Positions 26,614 through 35,800 of a stretch of DNA of 64,000 nt are shown piece after piece. Below the pieces are notes generated by a model. That model ran no database searches. It was not told where the DNA came from and was given only the letters and a program-made list of their open reading frames with translations. Source of the DNA: Microbacterium flavescens. GTDB lineage: Bacteria > Actinomycetota > Actinomycetes > Actinomycetales > Microbacteriaceae. How positions within the stretch are numbered: the first letter of the stretch is position 1; the number at the start of each line of letters is the position of its first letter. The position numbers were made by a program, and so were the translations under genes. The stretch covers positions 186,001 to 250,000 of the forward strand of contig NZ_JAFIWA010000002.1 of the NCBI RefSeq assembly GCF_018588945.1. Reading direction: 5' to 3'.

Positions 26614-27087
26614 ATGGAAGCGGCATCCGATCCGACTGGTGAAGGCGTCATCATGGGTTGGAACCCCGGCCTATGGGATGAGTGGCCGGGATCGTACGCG
26701 GCGGTCGTGGAGCGCGTTGCCCGTGGCGAGCCCTTCGTCACGCAGTGGTCGGTGGGAGCGCGGCGCACCGTCGCGCCGGGAACGGATGCCTGGCTGCTGC
26801 GCCAAGGCGGCTCCTACGGGATCATCGGCCACGGCACGGTGCTGACGGACACCTACGAAGACGTGCACTTCGCCGATCCCCGGCGCACCGCGAACTTCGT
26901 CGACGTGTCGTTCGACGCGCTCGTCGTCGAGGAGGACCGGATTCCGCGCGAGCTGCTCGAGGTGGTGGTGCCGGAGATCGCCTGGAGGTTCCAGTTCCGC
27001 TCGGGCAACCGTGTCTCGCGCGACGCGAACGCGCGACTGCACGACCTGTGGGCTCACGCGATGGGCGGGCCGGCCCCCGGTCGTTGA
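26614..27087 (+). CDS. Conserved hypothetical protein, possible PUA/EVE-like fold
   Basis: The 157-residue protein has WNPGLWDEW early, then QWSVGARRTVAPGTDAWLLRQGG and GIIGHGTV, a pattern reminiscent of the modified-base reader modules that accompany HNH nucleases; this resemblance is by eye only. TAGGGT at 26602-26607 lies 6 nt before the ATG at 26614, supporting that start. A later ATG at 26653 is the alternative. Its stop codon is part of the 12-bp sequence GGTCGTTGAGCG that begins the neighbouring REP repeats. Confidence 0.75.
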   Translation: MEAASDPTGEGVIMGWNPGLWDEWPGSYAAVVERVARGEPFVTQWSVGARRTVAPGTDAWLLRQGGSYGIIGHGTVLTDTYEDVHFADPRRTANFVDVSFDALVVEEDRIPRELLEVVVPEIAWRFQFRSGNRVSRDANARLHDLWAHAMGGPAPGR

Positions 27088-27119
27088 GCGGAAACCCGAT
27101 TCCCGGGGTCGTCCAGTTC

Positions 27120-27276
27120 GGGTCGTTGAGCGAGGGAGCGCAGCGACCGAGACGAAACGCGTCTCCCGTGTGAGGGGCGTTTCGTCTCGCTTCGCTCGCT
27201 CAACGACCCGGGGGTTCAGGTCCTGCGGGACTTTCGGGTCGTTGAGCGAGGGGGCGCAGCGACCGAGACGAAACGC
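27120..27276. repeat. REP-like palindromic repeat cluster, three units
   Basis: Two direct 41-bp units (27120-27160 and 27236-27276) start GGGTCGTTGAGCGAG and end GAGACGAAACGC. Between them is an inverted, 8-bp shorter unit (27177-27209). The units can fold as large hairpins. A 12-bp fragment of the unit is at 27079-27090, and a fourth unit is at 63458-63489. The cluster ends 105 bp before a DUF222/HNH endonuclease gene. Confidence 0.88.
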
Positions 27277-27381
27277 GTTCTCACAGGGCTCAGCCAGGGG
27301 GGAACAGATCTACGACGCTGCCCGTTCAACAGCGCTCATCAGTTTCGTTCGAATGTCGGGGGTTCGCGATAGCTTCTAACC

Positions 27382-28653
27382 ATGGACGACGACCTCGACG
27401 GCTTCTACGCTCCGATCCCGGATGCCGTCGATCGGGTCGTCGAGGTCGCCGGCATGATGGACGTCTTCGCCGCCCAGCGTCTGTGGAGAGTTGAGGCGAT
27501 GCGCCAGGAAGCGCTCGAAGACGCGCATCGGCACGGTCGTGCGCTCACCGACGTGATCGAGCGCGGGGTGCGCCTCGAGTTGGCGGCGGCGCTGCGCATC
27601 ACCGAGCGGGCAGCCGGCGAGATGATCGCTCGAGCAGCCGCCATGGTGCAGCGGTACCCGGCGGTCCTGGATTCACTCGGTCGCGCTCGAATGACGGAGC
27701 GGCACGCCGAGATCCTCGTGGACCTCGTCGATGAGGCCGAATCCGAATTGCGCGGTGCGCTCGTGCCGCAGGCGATCCAGCTCGCCGAGCAGCATCCGGT
27801 CGGCTCGTTCCGTCGAATGCTCCGGCGCCTGATCGATTCAGTCCGATCGGTGACCCTCGCCGAGCGGCACGAGGCGGCGCTCGGGCGGCGTCGCATGGCG
27901 GTCGAACCGGACGAAGACACCATGGCATGGCTGCATGTGTATCTTCCGGGGGTCGAGGCGCAAGCCATCTTCGGCCGTACGACGGCCATGGCGAAAGTGA
28001 TCGTCGCCAGCGAGGGTGAGACGCGCACGCTCGACCAGGTGAGGGTCGACGTGCTGTGCGATCTGCTCATCGAAGGTGACACCGCATCGCTTCCCGCCGA
28101 TGCACGAGGCATTCGCGCCAGCGTGGTCGTGACGGTGCCGGCTCTGGCCTTGCTCACAGCCGGCGAGAAGGAGCGCCACGACGCGGGTCTGGCCCCCGCG
28201 ACCGTGGAAGGCGTCGGTCCGGTTCCGCTGGCTCGCGCACGCGAACTGTGCGGAGGCGATGGCGGGTGGATGCGAGTCCTCACGCACCCCGACTCCGGTG
28301 CCGTGCTCTCGGTGGGGCGCGAGCTGTACCGTCCTCCGGCCGCACTCGCGAGGCTGGTCAAGTGGCGCGGCGACCGCTGTATGGCTCCCGGCTGCGGCAT
28401 GCCGGCCTCACGATGCGAGATCGATCACACTCTGGCCTGGGAGGACGGCGGGACCACCGGCCTCGACAACCTGGCCCCGATCTGCCGTGGTCACCATCGC
28501 GTGAAACACCACGGGGGCTGGCGAGTCAGACAAGTCCCCGACAGCGGCGGTGAGATCGAATGGACGTCGCCCTCGGGCCGTGAGTACACCGTGAAGCCAG
28601 AGCGCCGGTATCCGATGTTCCATCCGTCGTCGGCGGCTGACGCACCGTTCTGA
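27382..28653 (+). CDS. DUF222/HNH endonuclease (13E12-repeat family)
   Basis: The 423-residue protein has a long helical DUF222 N-terminal region (about residues 30-310) and a C-terminal HNH nuclease: RCMAPGCGMPASRCEIDHTL followed by NLAPICRGHHRVKHH. This gives the two zinc CxxC-like pairs and the catalytic histidine. These genes are numerous in actinobacteria, and their biological role is not established. The REP cluster immediately upstream raises the possibility that the enzyme acts on such repeats. Confidence 0.92.
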   Translation: MDDDLDGFYAPIPDAVDRVVEVAGMMDVFAAQRLWRVEAMRQEALEDAHRHGRALTDVIERGVRLELAAALRITERAAGEMIARAAAMVQRYPAVLDSLGRARMTERHAEILVDLVDEAESELRGALVPQAIQLAEQHPVGSFRRMLRRLIDSVRSVTLAERHEAALGRRRMAVEPDEDTMAWLHVYLPGVEAQAIFGRTTAMAKVIVASEGETRTLDQVRVDVLCDLLIEGDTASLPADARGIRASVVVTVPALALLTAGEKERHDAGLAPATVEGVGPVPLARARELCGGDGGWMRVLTHPDSGAVLSVGRELYRPPAALARLVKWRGDRCMAPGCGMPASRCEIDHTLAWEDGGTTGLDNLAPICRGHHRVKHHGGWRVRQVPDSGGEIEWTSPSGREYTVKPERRYPMFHPSSAADAPF

Positions 28654-28792
28654 CAGGGCTGCGCGGCGGCGAGCCATCTCCGCAGGTTTCAAGGCAGAGG
28701 GCGTGGCGGACGGGAATCTGCGACCGTGGTGCGGTTCGCGCGCGCCGCGGTCGAAGGCGGATCTGACCTGACCGTTCGACCGCGGATCGCCG

Positions 28793-29461
28793 TCAGTCAT
28801 CCGGCAATTGTCCGGCCCGGACGAACTCGCGCAGGACTGAAGGGACCTGCCACGCGCCGTCGTCGGCCCGGTCTAGACCGAACACCGACATCAGTTCGTA
28901 CCAGTCGTTCAGCGCGGCTGTGAACGCCGCTCCATTGAGCGGGTCGCGTTCGAGTTCCTGCGTCGTCCGGCGGGGCGGTGTCAGCGCAAGCCACGGCTCG
29001 CTCTGATGGTCGGCTAGCCGCCCCGACTCGGGGACGCCGTCTGCGTTCTCCCAGCCGGAGAGCGTCGCCGAGCCGTCGCGGCAGTTCGACACCGCGACGT
29101 CGCGGGCCGCCTTCGCGATCACGTCGTGCCAGCTCATGCCCTCGATCGACGGACAGCTGCATTCGCGCACGCACCGCGCTCCGCCCGGGTACTCGGTGTC
29201 GTAGTCCGGATAGTCGTCGTAGCCCCGATAGCCCGTGCATGAGTCCCACGGCCTCAGCTCCGTTGCGCGGATCAGGGCGCTCGCGTCGGCCGCGCGCTGC
29301 AGACCCGCGGGACCGTCGGCAAGACTTCCGTCGGCGATGGCGAGCAGGAGCAGGTCGAATGCGGCGCCGGTGCTGCTTCCGGCCACGCCGTGGGCGAGCA
29401 TCGACCAGACGTCCTCGCACCCCTGGTCGCGCACGGCTCGAACGCAGTCCGCCCCCTCCAC
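28793..29461 (-). CDS. Hypothetical protein
   Basis: The 222-residue open frame starts from a GTG at 29461. It has tryptophan- and cysteine-containing stretches unlike a shadow frame (ELRPWDSCTGYRGYDDYPDY, then CVRECSCPSIEGMSWHDVI) and a helical C-terminus. I recognise no domain. No signal peptide is evident from this start, and an ATG inside (MLAHGVAG) could be the true start. It lies upstream of nothing obvious and is followed by the HNH gene in convergent orientation. Confidence 0.6.
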   Translation of the reverse strand: MEGADCVRAVRDQGCEDVWSMLAHGVAGSSTGAAFDLLLLAIADGSLADGPAGLQRAADASALIRATELRPWDSCTGYRGYDDYPDYDTEYPGGARCVRECSCPSIEGMSWHDVIAKAARDVAVSNCRDGSATLSGWENADGVPESGRLADHQSEPWLALTPPRRTTQELERDPLNGAAFTAALNDWYELMSVFGLDRADDGAWQVPSVLREFVRAGQLPDD

Positions 29462-29516
29462 CCGGTTGGGGAGGAGAGGGCGGTCCGCGAAGCGCTACAG
29501 GCCGTTTGGGCGCGGG

Positions 29517-30512
29517 TCAGTACCAGCCCACGGACTGGGAGTGACCCCACGCGCCGCAGGGGGTGCCGTAGCGACCGGAGATGTAGCCGAGGCCCCACGC
29601 GATCTGGGTCCGGGGGTTGGTCTGCCAGTCGGCGCCGGCGCTCGCCATCTTGCCGCCGGGCAGGGCCTGCGGAATCCCGAAGGCGCCGCTGGAGCTGTTG
29701 TAGGCGCGGTAGTTCCAGCCGGACTCCTTGTTCCACAGCGAGACGAGGCAGCCGAACTGATCATCGCCCCAGCCGTAGCCGCCGAGCATGGCGCGAGCGG
29801 TGGCCTGCGCATCGGCCGGGCTGGTGCCGCCCACGGCGCCGCCCGAGGCGAACACCGGAGCCGGCGCGGAGGACTGCTGGGGGCTGGCGGACTGCGCGGC
29901 GGCGGCAGCGGCGGCGGCTTCAGCCTCGGCCTTCGCCCGGGCCTCGGCTTCTGCCTTCGCCTTGGCTTCCGCCTCCTGCTTGGCCTTGAGCGCCTTGGCG
30001 GCGTCGAGCTTGCCGCGCAGCTCCGCGACGCGCTCGTCGACCGCATCGGCCAGGACAGTGACGTCCTCGACGATCGAGGGCAGCAGCAGCGTCGGAAGCG
30101 CGTTCGCGCCGTCGAGGCGGTCGACGGCGGCCGCGAGCTCAGCGGTGTCGACCGTCGTCTCGGGATCGCCGATGTCGAGCTTCGACGCCGTGATGTCGGA
30201 GGTGACCGTCGCGGCGGCGTCGATCGAGGCATCCGCTGACTCGACGGTGGCGCGCGCAGCGGACAGGGCCTTCGACTCAGCCGTGGTCGGCGCAGCGGCC
30301 AGAGGCTGCGGAGCGGTGAAGGAAGCCAGTGCGAACGTCGGAGTCGAGCCGGATGCCTCGGCCACGCTGGCCGGCGTCGTCGCGGTCATCCCGGCGGCGA
30401 CGATCAGGCCGAGCGACAGGCCGGCGACGGCCAGAACGGGGCGGCGGCGGAGTCGTCGCGCGGCGGCGCGGCTGTTGCGGCGGGCAGGATGGGCAGACGT
30501 TATCGAGCGCAT
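29517..30512 (-). CDS. Secreted coiled-coil protein with transglycosylase-like C-terminal domain
   Basis: The 331-residue protein starts at the ATG at 30512. It has a basic N-terminus and a signal peptide (PVLAVAGLSLGLIVAAGMTA), then a coiled-coil region and an Ala/Lys/Glu-rich stalk (residues ~175-210). The C-terminus has a lysozyme-like fold: CLVSLWNKESGWNYRAYN and AFGIPQALPGGKMASAG with the catalytic glutamate in NKESGWN. It resembles aggregation-promoting factor/lytic transglycosylase proteins of Gram-positive cell walls. It is expected to remodel peptidoglycan at the surface. Confidence 0.88.
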   Translation of the reverse strand: MRSITSAHPARRNSRAAARRLRRRPVLAVAGLSLGLIVAAGMTATTPASVAEASGSTPTFALASFTAPQPLAAAPTTAESKALSAARATVESADASIDAAATVTSDITASKLDIGDPETTVDTAELAAAVDRLDGANALPTLLLPSIVEDVTVLADAVDERVAELRGKLDAAKALKAKQEAEAKAKAEAEARAKAEAEAAAAAAAAQSASPQQSSAPAPVFASGGAVGGTSPADAQATARAMLGGYGWGDDQFGCLVSLWNKESGWNYRAYNSSSGAFGIPQALPGGKMASAGADWQTNPRTQIAWGLGYISGRYGTPCGAWGHSQSVGWY

Positions 30513-30689
30513 AGAACCGGTTTCGTATGGGGCAGAGGCGCCGACAGCGCGACGCGAGAGGTCCGTTCGGGCGGACACAAGTCCCCGAGTCTGCCCAGGT
30601 GCCCTGGACGGTTCCGGTGCGTTACCTGAACGTTACATGGGAGCCCACCCGGCGCCGACGACGTCGCCGCCCCCGCGTAACCTGGACGG

Positions 30690-31439
30690 ATGCCTGCCGA
30701 GTCGACCACCGAGAGCGCCCGCGCGCAGCTCGCCGCACTGGTCGAACAGGTCGCCGCAGCGGGCCCCGATCATCAGGGATTCCGCCAGTTCGCCGGCCTC
30801 ACCGCGACGCCGGATGCGCGCCCAGCGGCCGTCCTCATCCTCTTCGGAATCCTCGACGGCCTGCCCAGTGACCACGACGCCGCGGCGCGGGCGGTCTCGC
30901 GCGACCTCGACGTCCTTCTCCTCTCGCGCGCGTCCACCCTGCGGTCGCACGCCGGCCAGGTCGCCTTTCCCGGAGGTCGCGTCGACGCCGCCGACGACGA
31001 CGCCGTCGCGGCCGCGCTCCGGGAGGCGTATGAGGAAACCGGGCTGGACCCGGCCGGGGTCGAGGTGCTGGGCACCCTCGAGAACATCCCGCTCGTGTAC
31101 TCGCAGCACCTCGTGACACCGGTGCTGGGCTGGTGGCGGCATCCATCGCCCGTCCGAGTGGTCGACGAGGCCGAGTCCTCGGCGGTGTTCCGTGCCCCCG
31201 TCGCCGATCTGCTCGATCCCGCCAACCGTGGCTCGACGGTCATCCGCCGCGACGGACAGGAATGGCGCGGGCCGGGATTCCTCGTACCGCACCCCGGCGG
31301 CCATCACCTGGTGTGGGGCTTCACCGGAATGGTGCTCGAGGGGCTGTTCGACCGGCTCGGGTGGACCGAGCCATGGGACGCCGACCGCGAGCTGCCGCTC
31401 GCCGGCGCCGGGCTCGCCGAATCCGAGGCGACGGCGTGA
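30690..31439 (+). CDS. NUDIX hydrolase, CoA pyrophosphatase type
   Basis: The 249-residue protein has the UPF0035 signature [16 protein letters not shown], which marks CoA diphosphatases, and a NUDIX box ending [12 protein letters not shown]. The glutamate usually six positions after GG is aspartate here, while the REAYEE core is intact. It would split CoA or a related nucleotide diphosphate. TAACCT lies 6 nt before the ATG at 30690, a leaderless layout. Confidence 0.9.
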   Translation: MPAESTTESARAQLAALVEQVAAAGPDHQGFRQFAGLTATPDARPAAVLILFGILDGLPSDHDAAARAVSRDLDVLLLSRASTLRSHAGQVAFPGGRVDAADDDAVAAALREAYEETGLDPAGVEVLGTLENIPLVYSQHLVTPVLGWWRHPSPVRVVDEAESSAVFRAPVADLLDPANRGSTVIRRDGQEWRGPGFLVPHPGGHHLVWGFTGMVLEGLFDRLGWTEPWDADRELPLAGAGLAESEATA

Positions 31440-31461
31440 CGCGAGGGTTACGCTGGCCCTC

Positions 31462-31812
31462 GTGCACCGGATCTACAGCCTGAGCTTCGCGAAGCTCTAC
31501 TCCCTCTACGTCGCGAAGGTCGAGAGGAAGGGGCGGACGACCGCCGAGCTCGACGAGGTCATCGAGTGGCTGACGGGCTTCGACGACGCCGAACTCCGAC
31601 ATCACCGCGAGTCCGAGACGACGCTGCAGGACTTCTTCGCCGACGCGCGCCTCAATCCCAGCGCCTCGCTCATCACGGGGGTCATCTGCGGCATGCGCGT
31701 CGAGAACATCGAAGACCCGCTCATGCAGAAGATCCGCTACCTCGACAAGGTCGTCGACGAACTGGCCCGCGGCAAGGCGATGGAGAAGATCCTCCGGCAA
31801 CCGGTCGCGTGA
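31462..31812 (+). CDS. DUF2200 family protein
   Basis: This 116-residue protein matches DUF2200 throughout: [24 protein letters not shown] at the start, [20 protein letters not shown] in the middle and [20 protein letters not shown] at the end. The family is widespread and of unknown function. The GTG start at 31462 lies 7 nt after TACGCT. The stop overlaps the next ATG by one base (TGATG). Confidence 0.92.
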   Translation: MHRIYSLSFAKLYSLYVAKVERKGRTTAELDEVIEWLTGFDDAELRHHRESETTLQDFFADARLNPSASLITGVICGMRVENIEDPLMQKIRYLDKVVDELARGKAMEKILRQPVA

Positions 31813-32912
31813 TGACGGCGCGCGTCCTCTCGAAAGACGAAGCGCGCCGCATCATCGTCCGCGCTCAGCTCCTCGACGCCGATCGGCCCGGCGATGTCGT
31901 CGAGGTCGCCGAGCAGCTCGGCTACATCAAGATCGATCCGACGGCGGTGATCGCCCCCTGCGAGCACACCGTGCTGTGGTCCAGGATCGGGTGGTCGTAC
32001 GAGGCGACGCAGCTGCGCAAGGCCGTCGAGGACGACCGGCTGCTGTTCGAGTTCGACGGGGCCTTCCGGCCCGTCAGCCTGCTGCCGCTCATGCTGCCCG
32101 ACATGCGCACCTGGCCGCGGCGCGAGAGCAGCCGGCAGTGGCTCGATGCGAACGCGAAGTTCCGTGCGGACATCCTCGCGCGCCTGCGCAGCGAAGGACC
32201 GCTGCTCACCAGCGACATCCCCGACACCGCGCAGGTCGATCGCGCACCCGACGGCTGGTACGGCCGCAACCAGGTGCCGCACATGCTCGACTTCCTCACC
32301 CGGCAGGGCGAGGTGGCGATCATCGGACGCGAGGGACGCCACCGCCGCTGGGACCTCGCAGAGCGCGTCTACCCCGCCGACATGCCCGAGTACGGCGAGG
32401 AGGAGGCGGCCGAGCTCCTCGCGGAACGCCGGCTTCAGGCCGCAGGCCTCGCGAAGCAGAACTCGCCGTGGTCGCGCACGGGCATGGCGGGCGAGCCCGT
32501 GAGCGTCGAGGGCAGCAAGTGGCGGTTCCGCGTCGACCCGGCGGCGCTCGCCGCCCTCGATGACACCGGCGGCATCGACGACGCCGGCCGCGTCGCGTTC
32601 CTCAACCCCTACGACAGCCTGCTGTTCGACCGCCCGCGGCTGACCGAGGTGTTCGGGTTCGACTACGTCCTCGAGCAGTTCAAGCCCGCCGCGCAGCGCC
32701 GCTACGGCTACTTCGCGCACCCTATCCTGATGGGTGATCGCTTCGCCGGGATGCTCGACGCCGAGGTCGACAAGAAGAACGACGTGCTGCAGGTCAACGC
32801 GATCCACGAGCTCCTCCCGTTCGAGGCCGAGGAGCACGAGATCGTGCGGGCTGAGCTGGACGAACTCGCGGAATGGCTCGGGATGCCGCTCACCGGCGTT
32901 CCCGAGCGCTGA
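31812..32912 (+). CDS. Winged-helix protein of the HTH_42/YcaQ DNA glycosylase superfamily
   Basis: The 366-residue protein has the tandem winged-helix architecture of YcaQ/AlkX-type glycosylases, which unhook DNA interstrand crosslinks, including LLFEFDGAFRPVSLLPL and RYGYFAHPILMGDRFAGMLDAEVDKK. The catalytic-loop position that reads Q-x-D or Q-x-Q in tested enzymes appears as GYIKIDP here, so lysine replaces the first glutamine. It may have altered substrate or activity. It is coupled to DUF2200 by the TGATG overlap. Confidence 0.87.
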   Translation: MTARVLSKDEARRIIVRAQLLDADRPGDVVEVAEQLGYIKIDPTAVIAPCEHTVLWSRIGWSYEATQLRKAVEDDRLLFEFDGAFRPVSLLPLMLPDMRTWPRRESSRQWLDANAKFRADILARLRSEGPLLTSDIPDTAQVDRAPDGWYGRNQVPHMLDFLTRQGEVAIIGREGRHRRWDLAERVYPADMPEYGEEEAAELLAERRLQAAGLAKQNSPWSRTGMAGEPVSVEGSKWRFRVDPAALAALDDTGGIDDAGRVAFLNPYDSLLFDRPRLTEVFGFDYVLEQFKPAAQRRYGYFAHPILMGDRFAGMLDAEVDKKNDVLQVNAIHELLPFEAEEHEIVRAELDELAEWLGMPLTGVPER

Positions 32913-32930
32913 GCGCCTGCTCCACCGGCG

Positions 32931-35681
32931 TCAGGTCGCCGGCTCGCCGCCCGCCAGCGCCTCCGCCAGTTCAGCCCGTGAGCCGATGCCGAGCTTCGCG
33001 TACACCTTGCGGAGGTGGTACTCGACGGTCTTCGGACTCAGGAACAGGGCGGCCGCAGCCTCGCGGGTGGTGCGCCCCTCCACGAGCTGCAGGCACACCT
33101 GCAGTTCCTGCGGCGTGAGCGCGCGCATCGGATCCTCACCCGGCGGGTGCACGTGCTCGCCGGTCGCCGCCAGCTCGGTGCCCGCGAGGTCGCGCCACCG
33201 CGCGGCGCCGAGCTCGGAGAAGGTCTCGAACGCCTCGCGCAGTCGTGGCCGGGCATCCACGCGGCGTCCTGCCCGACGCAGCCGTGACCCGTACGCGAGC
33301 CGTGTGCGTGCGTCCTCGAACCGGTCGAGCGTCTGCGCGTGCCACCGCAGGGCGGATTCGAACCACGCCTCGCAACCGTCCCCGACGACCAGGCCGACGG
33401 CACGGTCTGCGCGGGCCCGGGCCCAAGGCTGTCCCTTCACCGCCGCGCGTGCGTGGAAGTCCTGCGCGACTGCCGTCGCCTCATCGCTGCGCCCCATGCG
33501 CACGAGCGCGTCGACGAGCTCCGGCGCAGGCGAGAGATCCGCGTCGTCGAGATCCAGGCCGTCGAGCAGCGCGATCAGCACCGCGAATCGCTCCGCCGCC
33601 TCCGCGGCACCGCCGAGCGACAGCTCGAGGTCGCCGACGGCGTGAGCCACCCAGACCTCGCCGACATGGATGTCGCGCGCCGAGCAGAGGGCCAGGGCCT
33701 CCTCGCCATGTGCTCGGCAGGCCTCGGCCCTGCCGGCCCGCGAGTCGAGACGCGTGAGTCCTGCGAGTGACATCGCGCGCTCGGTCTCCTGCCCCGTCTC
33801 GGACGCGAGGCGGATCGCCTCGGCGAAGTCCGCCTCCGCCCGCGGCCAGGACGCGCCGGTCGTCGCCTCGTCCACGGCGACATGGAAGAGCACGGCGGGA
33901 AGCGCGCCGACATCGGCGGCCCCGCGGACTTCGTCGACGAGGGCGCGCAGACGCTGTCCGCTGGAGGAGTCGCGAAGGTACAGCGGCGCCAGCAGCAGCC
34001 ACGAGAGTCGCCGGGGATCGCGGCGCAGTTCGGCATCCGACTCGAGCAGCGGCACGGCGGCACGGATGTCATCGGCGCCACCCCGGCCCGCCAGGGTGCA
34101 CGCCATGCCCGACGCCATGAGCCCCAGCGCTCGGGCCGTCGGGGTGACGGCCGCGGGCAGGAGGGCGGCGATCCGATCGGCGAGCTCCGATGCGGTGCGC
34201 GCATCGCCCAGGTAGTAGGTCGCGTGCACGGCGTCGGCCAGGGAGACCAGCGTCTCGTCGGCCGTACGCCTGCTGTCCGCCGCCGTCAGCAGCAGCTCGA
34301 GAGCGGTCCGGACCGACCCCGTGCGCGCGGCGATCGATGCCCGCAGCTCGAGATCCTGTGCATCGGCGGGGTCAGGACCGCTCCGCGCGCGCTCGTCCAG
34401 CAGGCCGACGGCGCGCCGGCCGTCGCCGGCCGACCACGCCGTGTCGGCGGCGCGGAGCAGCAGCTCACTGCGAGCACCCTCATCGGGGGAGAGATGCGCC
34501 GACCGCTCGAAGGCGCGCGAGCCCACGCCGTGGGCGCCCCGGGACACCGCGTTGCCTGCGGCCACGGCGAGGAGCCCGGCGACCTCCGCATCGGGATGCC
34601 ACGTCGCCTCCGCCAGGTGCCACGCGCGCCGGTCGACGTCGCCCGGTCGTGTGGCCGACGCCGCGGCGCGATGCGCGGCGTGACGATCTTGGGCGGTCGC
34701 CTCCGAGTACACGGCGGCGCGCAGCAGCGGATGCCGGAACTCGACGCGCCCTCCGTGCACCGCGACGAAGCCGCGGTCCTCGGATTGCCCGAGCAGAGCC
34801 GCGTCGACGCCGAGCCTCACGCACGCATCGGTGATGAGCCGCAGATCGACGCCGCAGACGGCGGCCGCCAGCAGGGCCGTGCGGGATCCGGCATCCAACT
34901 CCTCCAGCTGCCGGCCGAAGGCGCGCGTCACCGCTCGCGGCACCCGAAGCGGCAGCCCCGTCTCGACGCTCTCGGCCACATCGATATCGGCGGTGTGCAG
35001 CTCGAGCAGGGCGAGCGGGTTGCCGGCCGTGGCGCGGTGCAGCGCGCTGAGCTGATCGTCGGCGATGTCGGCGCCGCCGGCCGCGTACAGAAGCTCCCGC
35101 GCCGATGCGAGATCGAGCCCTCCGATCCGCATGGCGGGCAGACCCGCGACGGCGTCGTCGCCCTCCGGTGACCGAACTCCGAGGAGCACGACGACCGGGT
35201 CGGCGGCGAGGCGGCGCGCCGCGAACACCAGGGCTTTCGCCGAGGCCGCATCGACGAGGTGCAGGTCGTCGACGACCGCGGCGACGGGGCCGTCCTCGGC
35301 GAAGCGGCACAGAAGACTCAGCACGGCGGCTCCCACCGTGAACCGGTCGCCGGCGTCGCCGCGTTGATCGCTCCTGGGCCTGCGCGGGAGGGCGAGCGCA
35401 CCGGCCAGCGCGTCGGCCTGTCGTGGGGGGATCCCGTCGAGCACCCCCAGGGCGGGTCGCAGCAGCTGGAGCAGCCCGGCGTACGGCACCTCCCGCTCCG
35501 ACTCGTGCCCGATCGCGCGCAGGAGGCGTGCCTCGGTCAGCCGAGAAACCGCGTCATCGAGCAGCGCGGTCTTGCCCACCCCGGCCTCACCGCTGATCGC
35601 GAGCACGCCGCTCGTTCCCAGGCGTGCGGCTGCCGCGAGCCGATCCAGCGCCTGCTGCTCGGCCACCCGACCCACCAGCAT
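32931..35681 (-). CDS. Large LuxR-family ATPase regulator (LAL type)
   Basis: The 916-residue regulator has an N-terminal AAA/STAND ATPase with Walker A GEAGVGKT (residues 31-38) and a Walker B region near AAVVDDLHLVDAAS. A long helical repeat region follows, and a C-terminal LuxR helix-turn-helix (LTPQELQVCLQLVEGRTTREA, then SPKTVEYHLRKVYAKLGI). LAL regulators switch on pathways when a ligand is bound. TAGGAT lies 6 nt upstream of the ATG, so it is probably leaderless. It is divergent from the methyltransferase operon, its likely target. Confidence 0.93.
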   Translation of the reverse strand: MLVGRVAEQQALDRLAAAARLGTSGVLAISGEAGVGKTALLDDAVSRLTEARLLRAIGHESEREVPYAGLLQLLRPALGVLDGIPPRQADALAGALALPRRPRSDQRGDAGDRFTVGAAVLSLLCRFAEDGPVAAVVDDLHLVDAASAKALVFAARRLAADPVVVLLGVRSPEGDDAVAGLPAMRIGGLDLASARELLYAAGGADIADDQLSALHRATAGNPLALLELHTADIDVAESVETGLPLRVPRAVTRAFGRQLEELDAGSRTALLAAAVCGVDLRLITDACVRLGVDAALLGQSEDRGFVAVHGGRVEFRHPLLRAAVYSEATAQDRHAAHRAAASATRPGDVDRRAWHLAEATWHPDAEVAGLLAVAAGNAVSRGAHGVGSRAFERSAHLSPDEGARSELLLRAADTAWSAGDGRRAVGLLDERARSGPDPADAQDLELRASIAARTGSVRTALELLLTAADSRRTADETLVSLADAVHATYYLGDARTASELADRIAALLPAAVTPTARALGLMASGMACTLAGRGGADDIRAAVPLLESDAELRRDPRRLSWLLLAPLYLRDSSSGQRLRALVDEVRGAADVGALPAVLFHVAVDEATTGASWPRAEADFAEAIRLASETGQETERAMSLAGLTRLDSRAGRAEACRAHGEEALALCSARDIHVGEVWVAHAVGDLELSLGGAAEAAERFAVLIALLDGLDLDDADLSPAPELVDALVRMGRSDEATAVAQDFHARAAVKGQPWARARADRAVGLVVGDGCEAWFESALRWHAQTLDRFEDARTRLAYGSRLRRAGRRVDARPRLREAFETFSELGAARWRDLAGTELAATGEHVHPPGEDPMRALTPQELQVCLQLVEGRTTREAAAALFLSPKTVEYHLRKVYAKLGIGSRAELAEALAGGEPAT

Positions 35682-35800
35682 GCCCCGATCCTACGAGCCG
35701 CGGAACGACTAGGGGGGTCCCCGGATGCGATCGCCGTGCGCCGGTTCCTACGGTCGAGGCATCCGCTGATCCTCCAGCGCGAGACCGAAGGAGAAGGACC

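Noticed and set aside
27120..27276. Possible CRISPR array
   Set aside because: Only three units, one of them inverted and shorter, with unequal spacers and no cas genes. These are REP-like palindromes.
29272..29736. Minus-strand open frame overlapping the transglycosylase-like gene
   Set aside because: Its composition is typical of a shadow frame, and it overlaps the end of a well-supported gene.
33352..33361. A second tRNA-like T-loop sequence (GGATTCGAAC)
   Set aside because: It lies within the LuxR-type coding sequence and the flanking bases do not resemble a tRNA.
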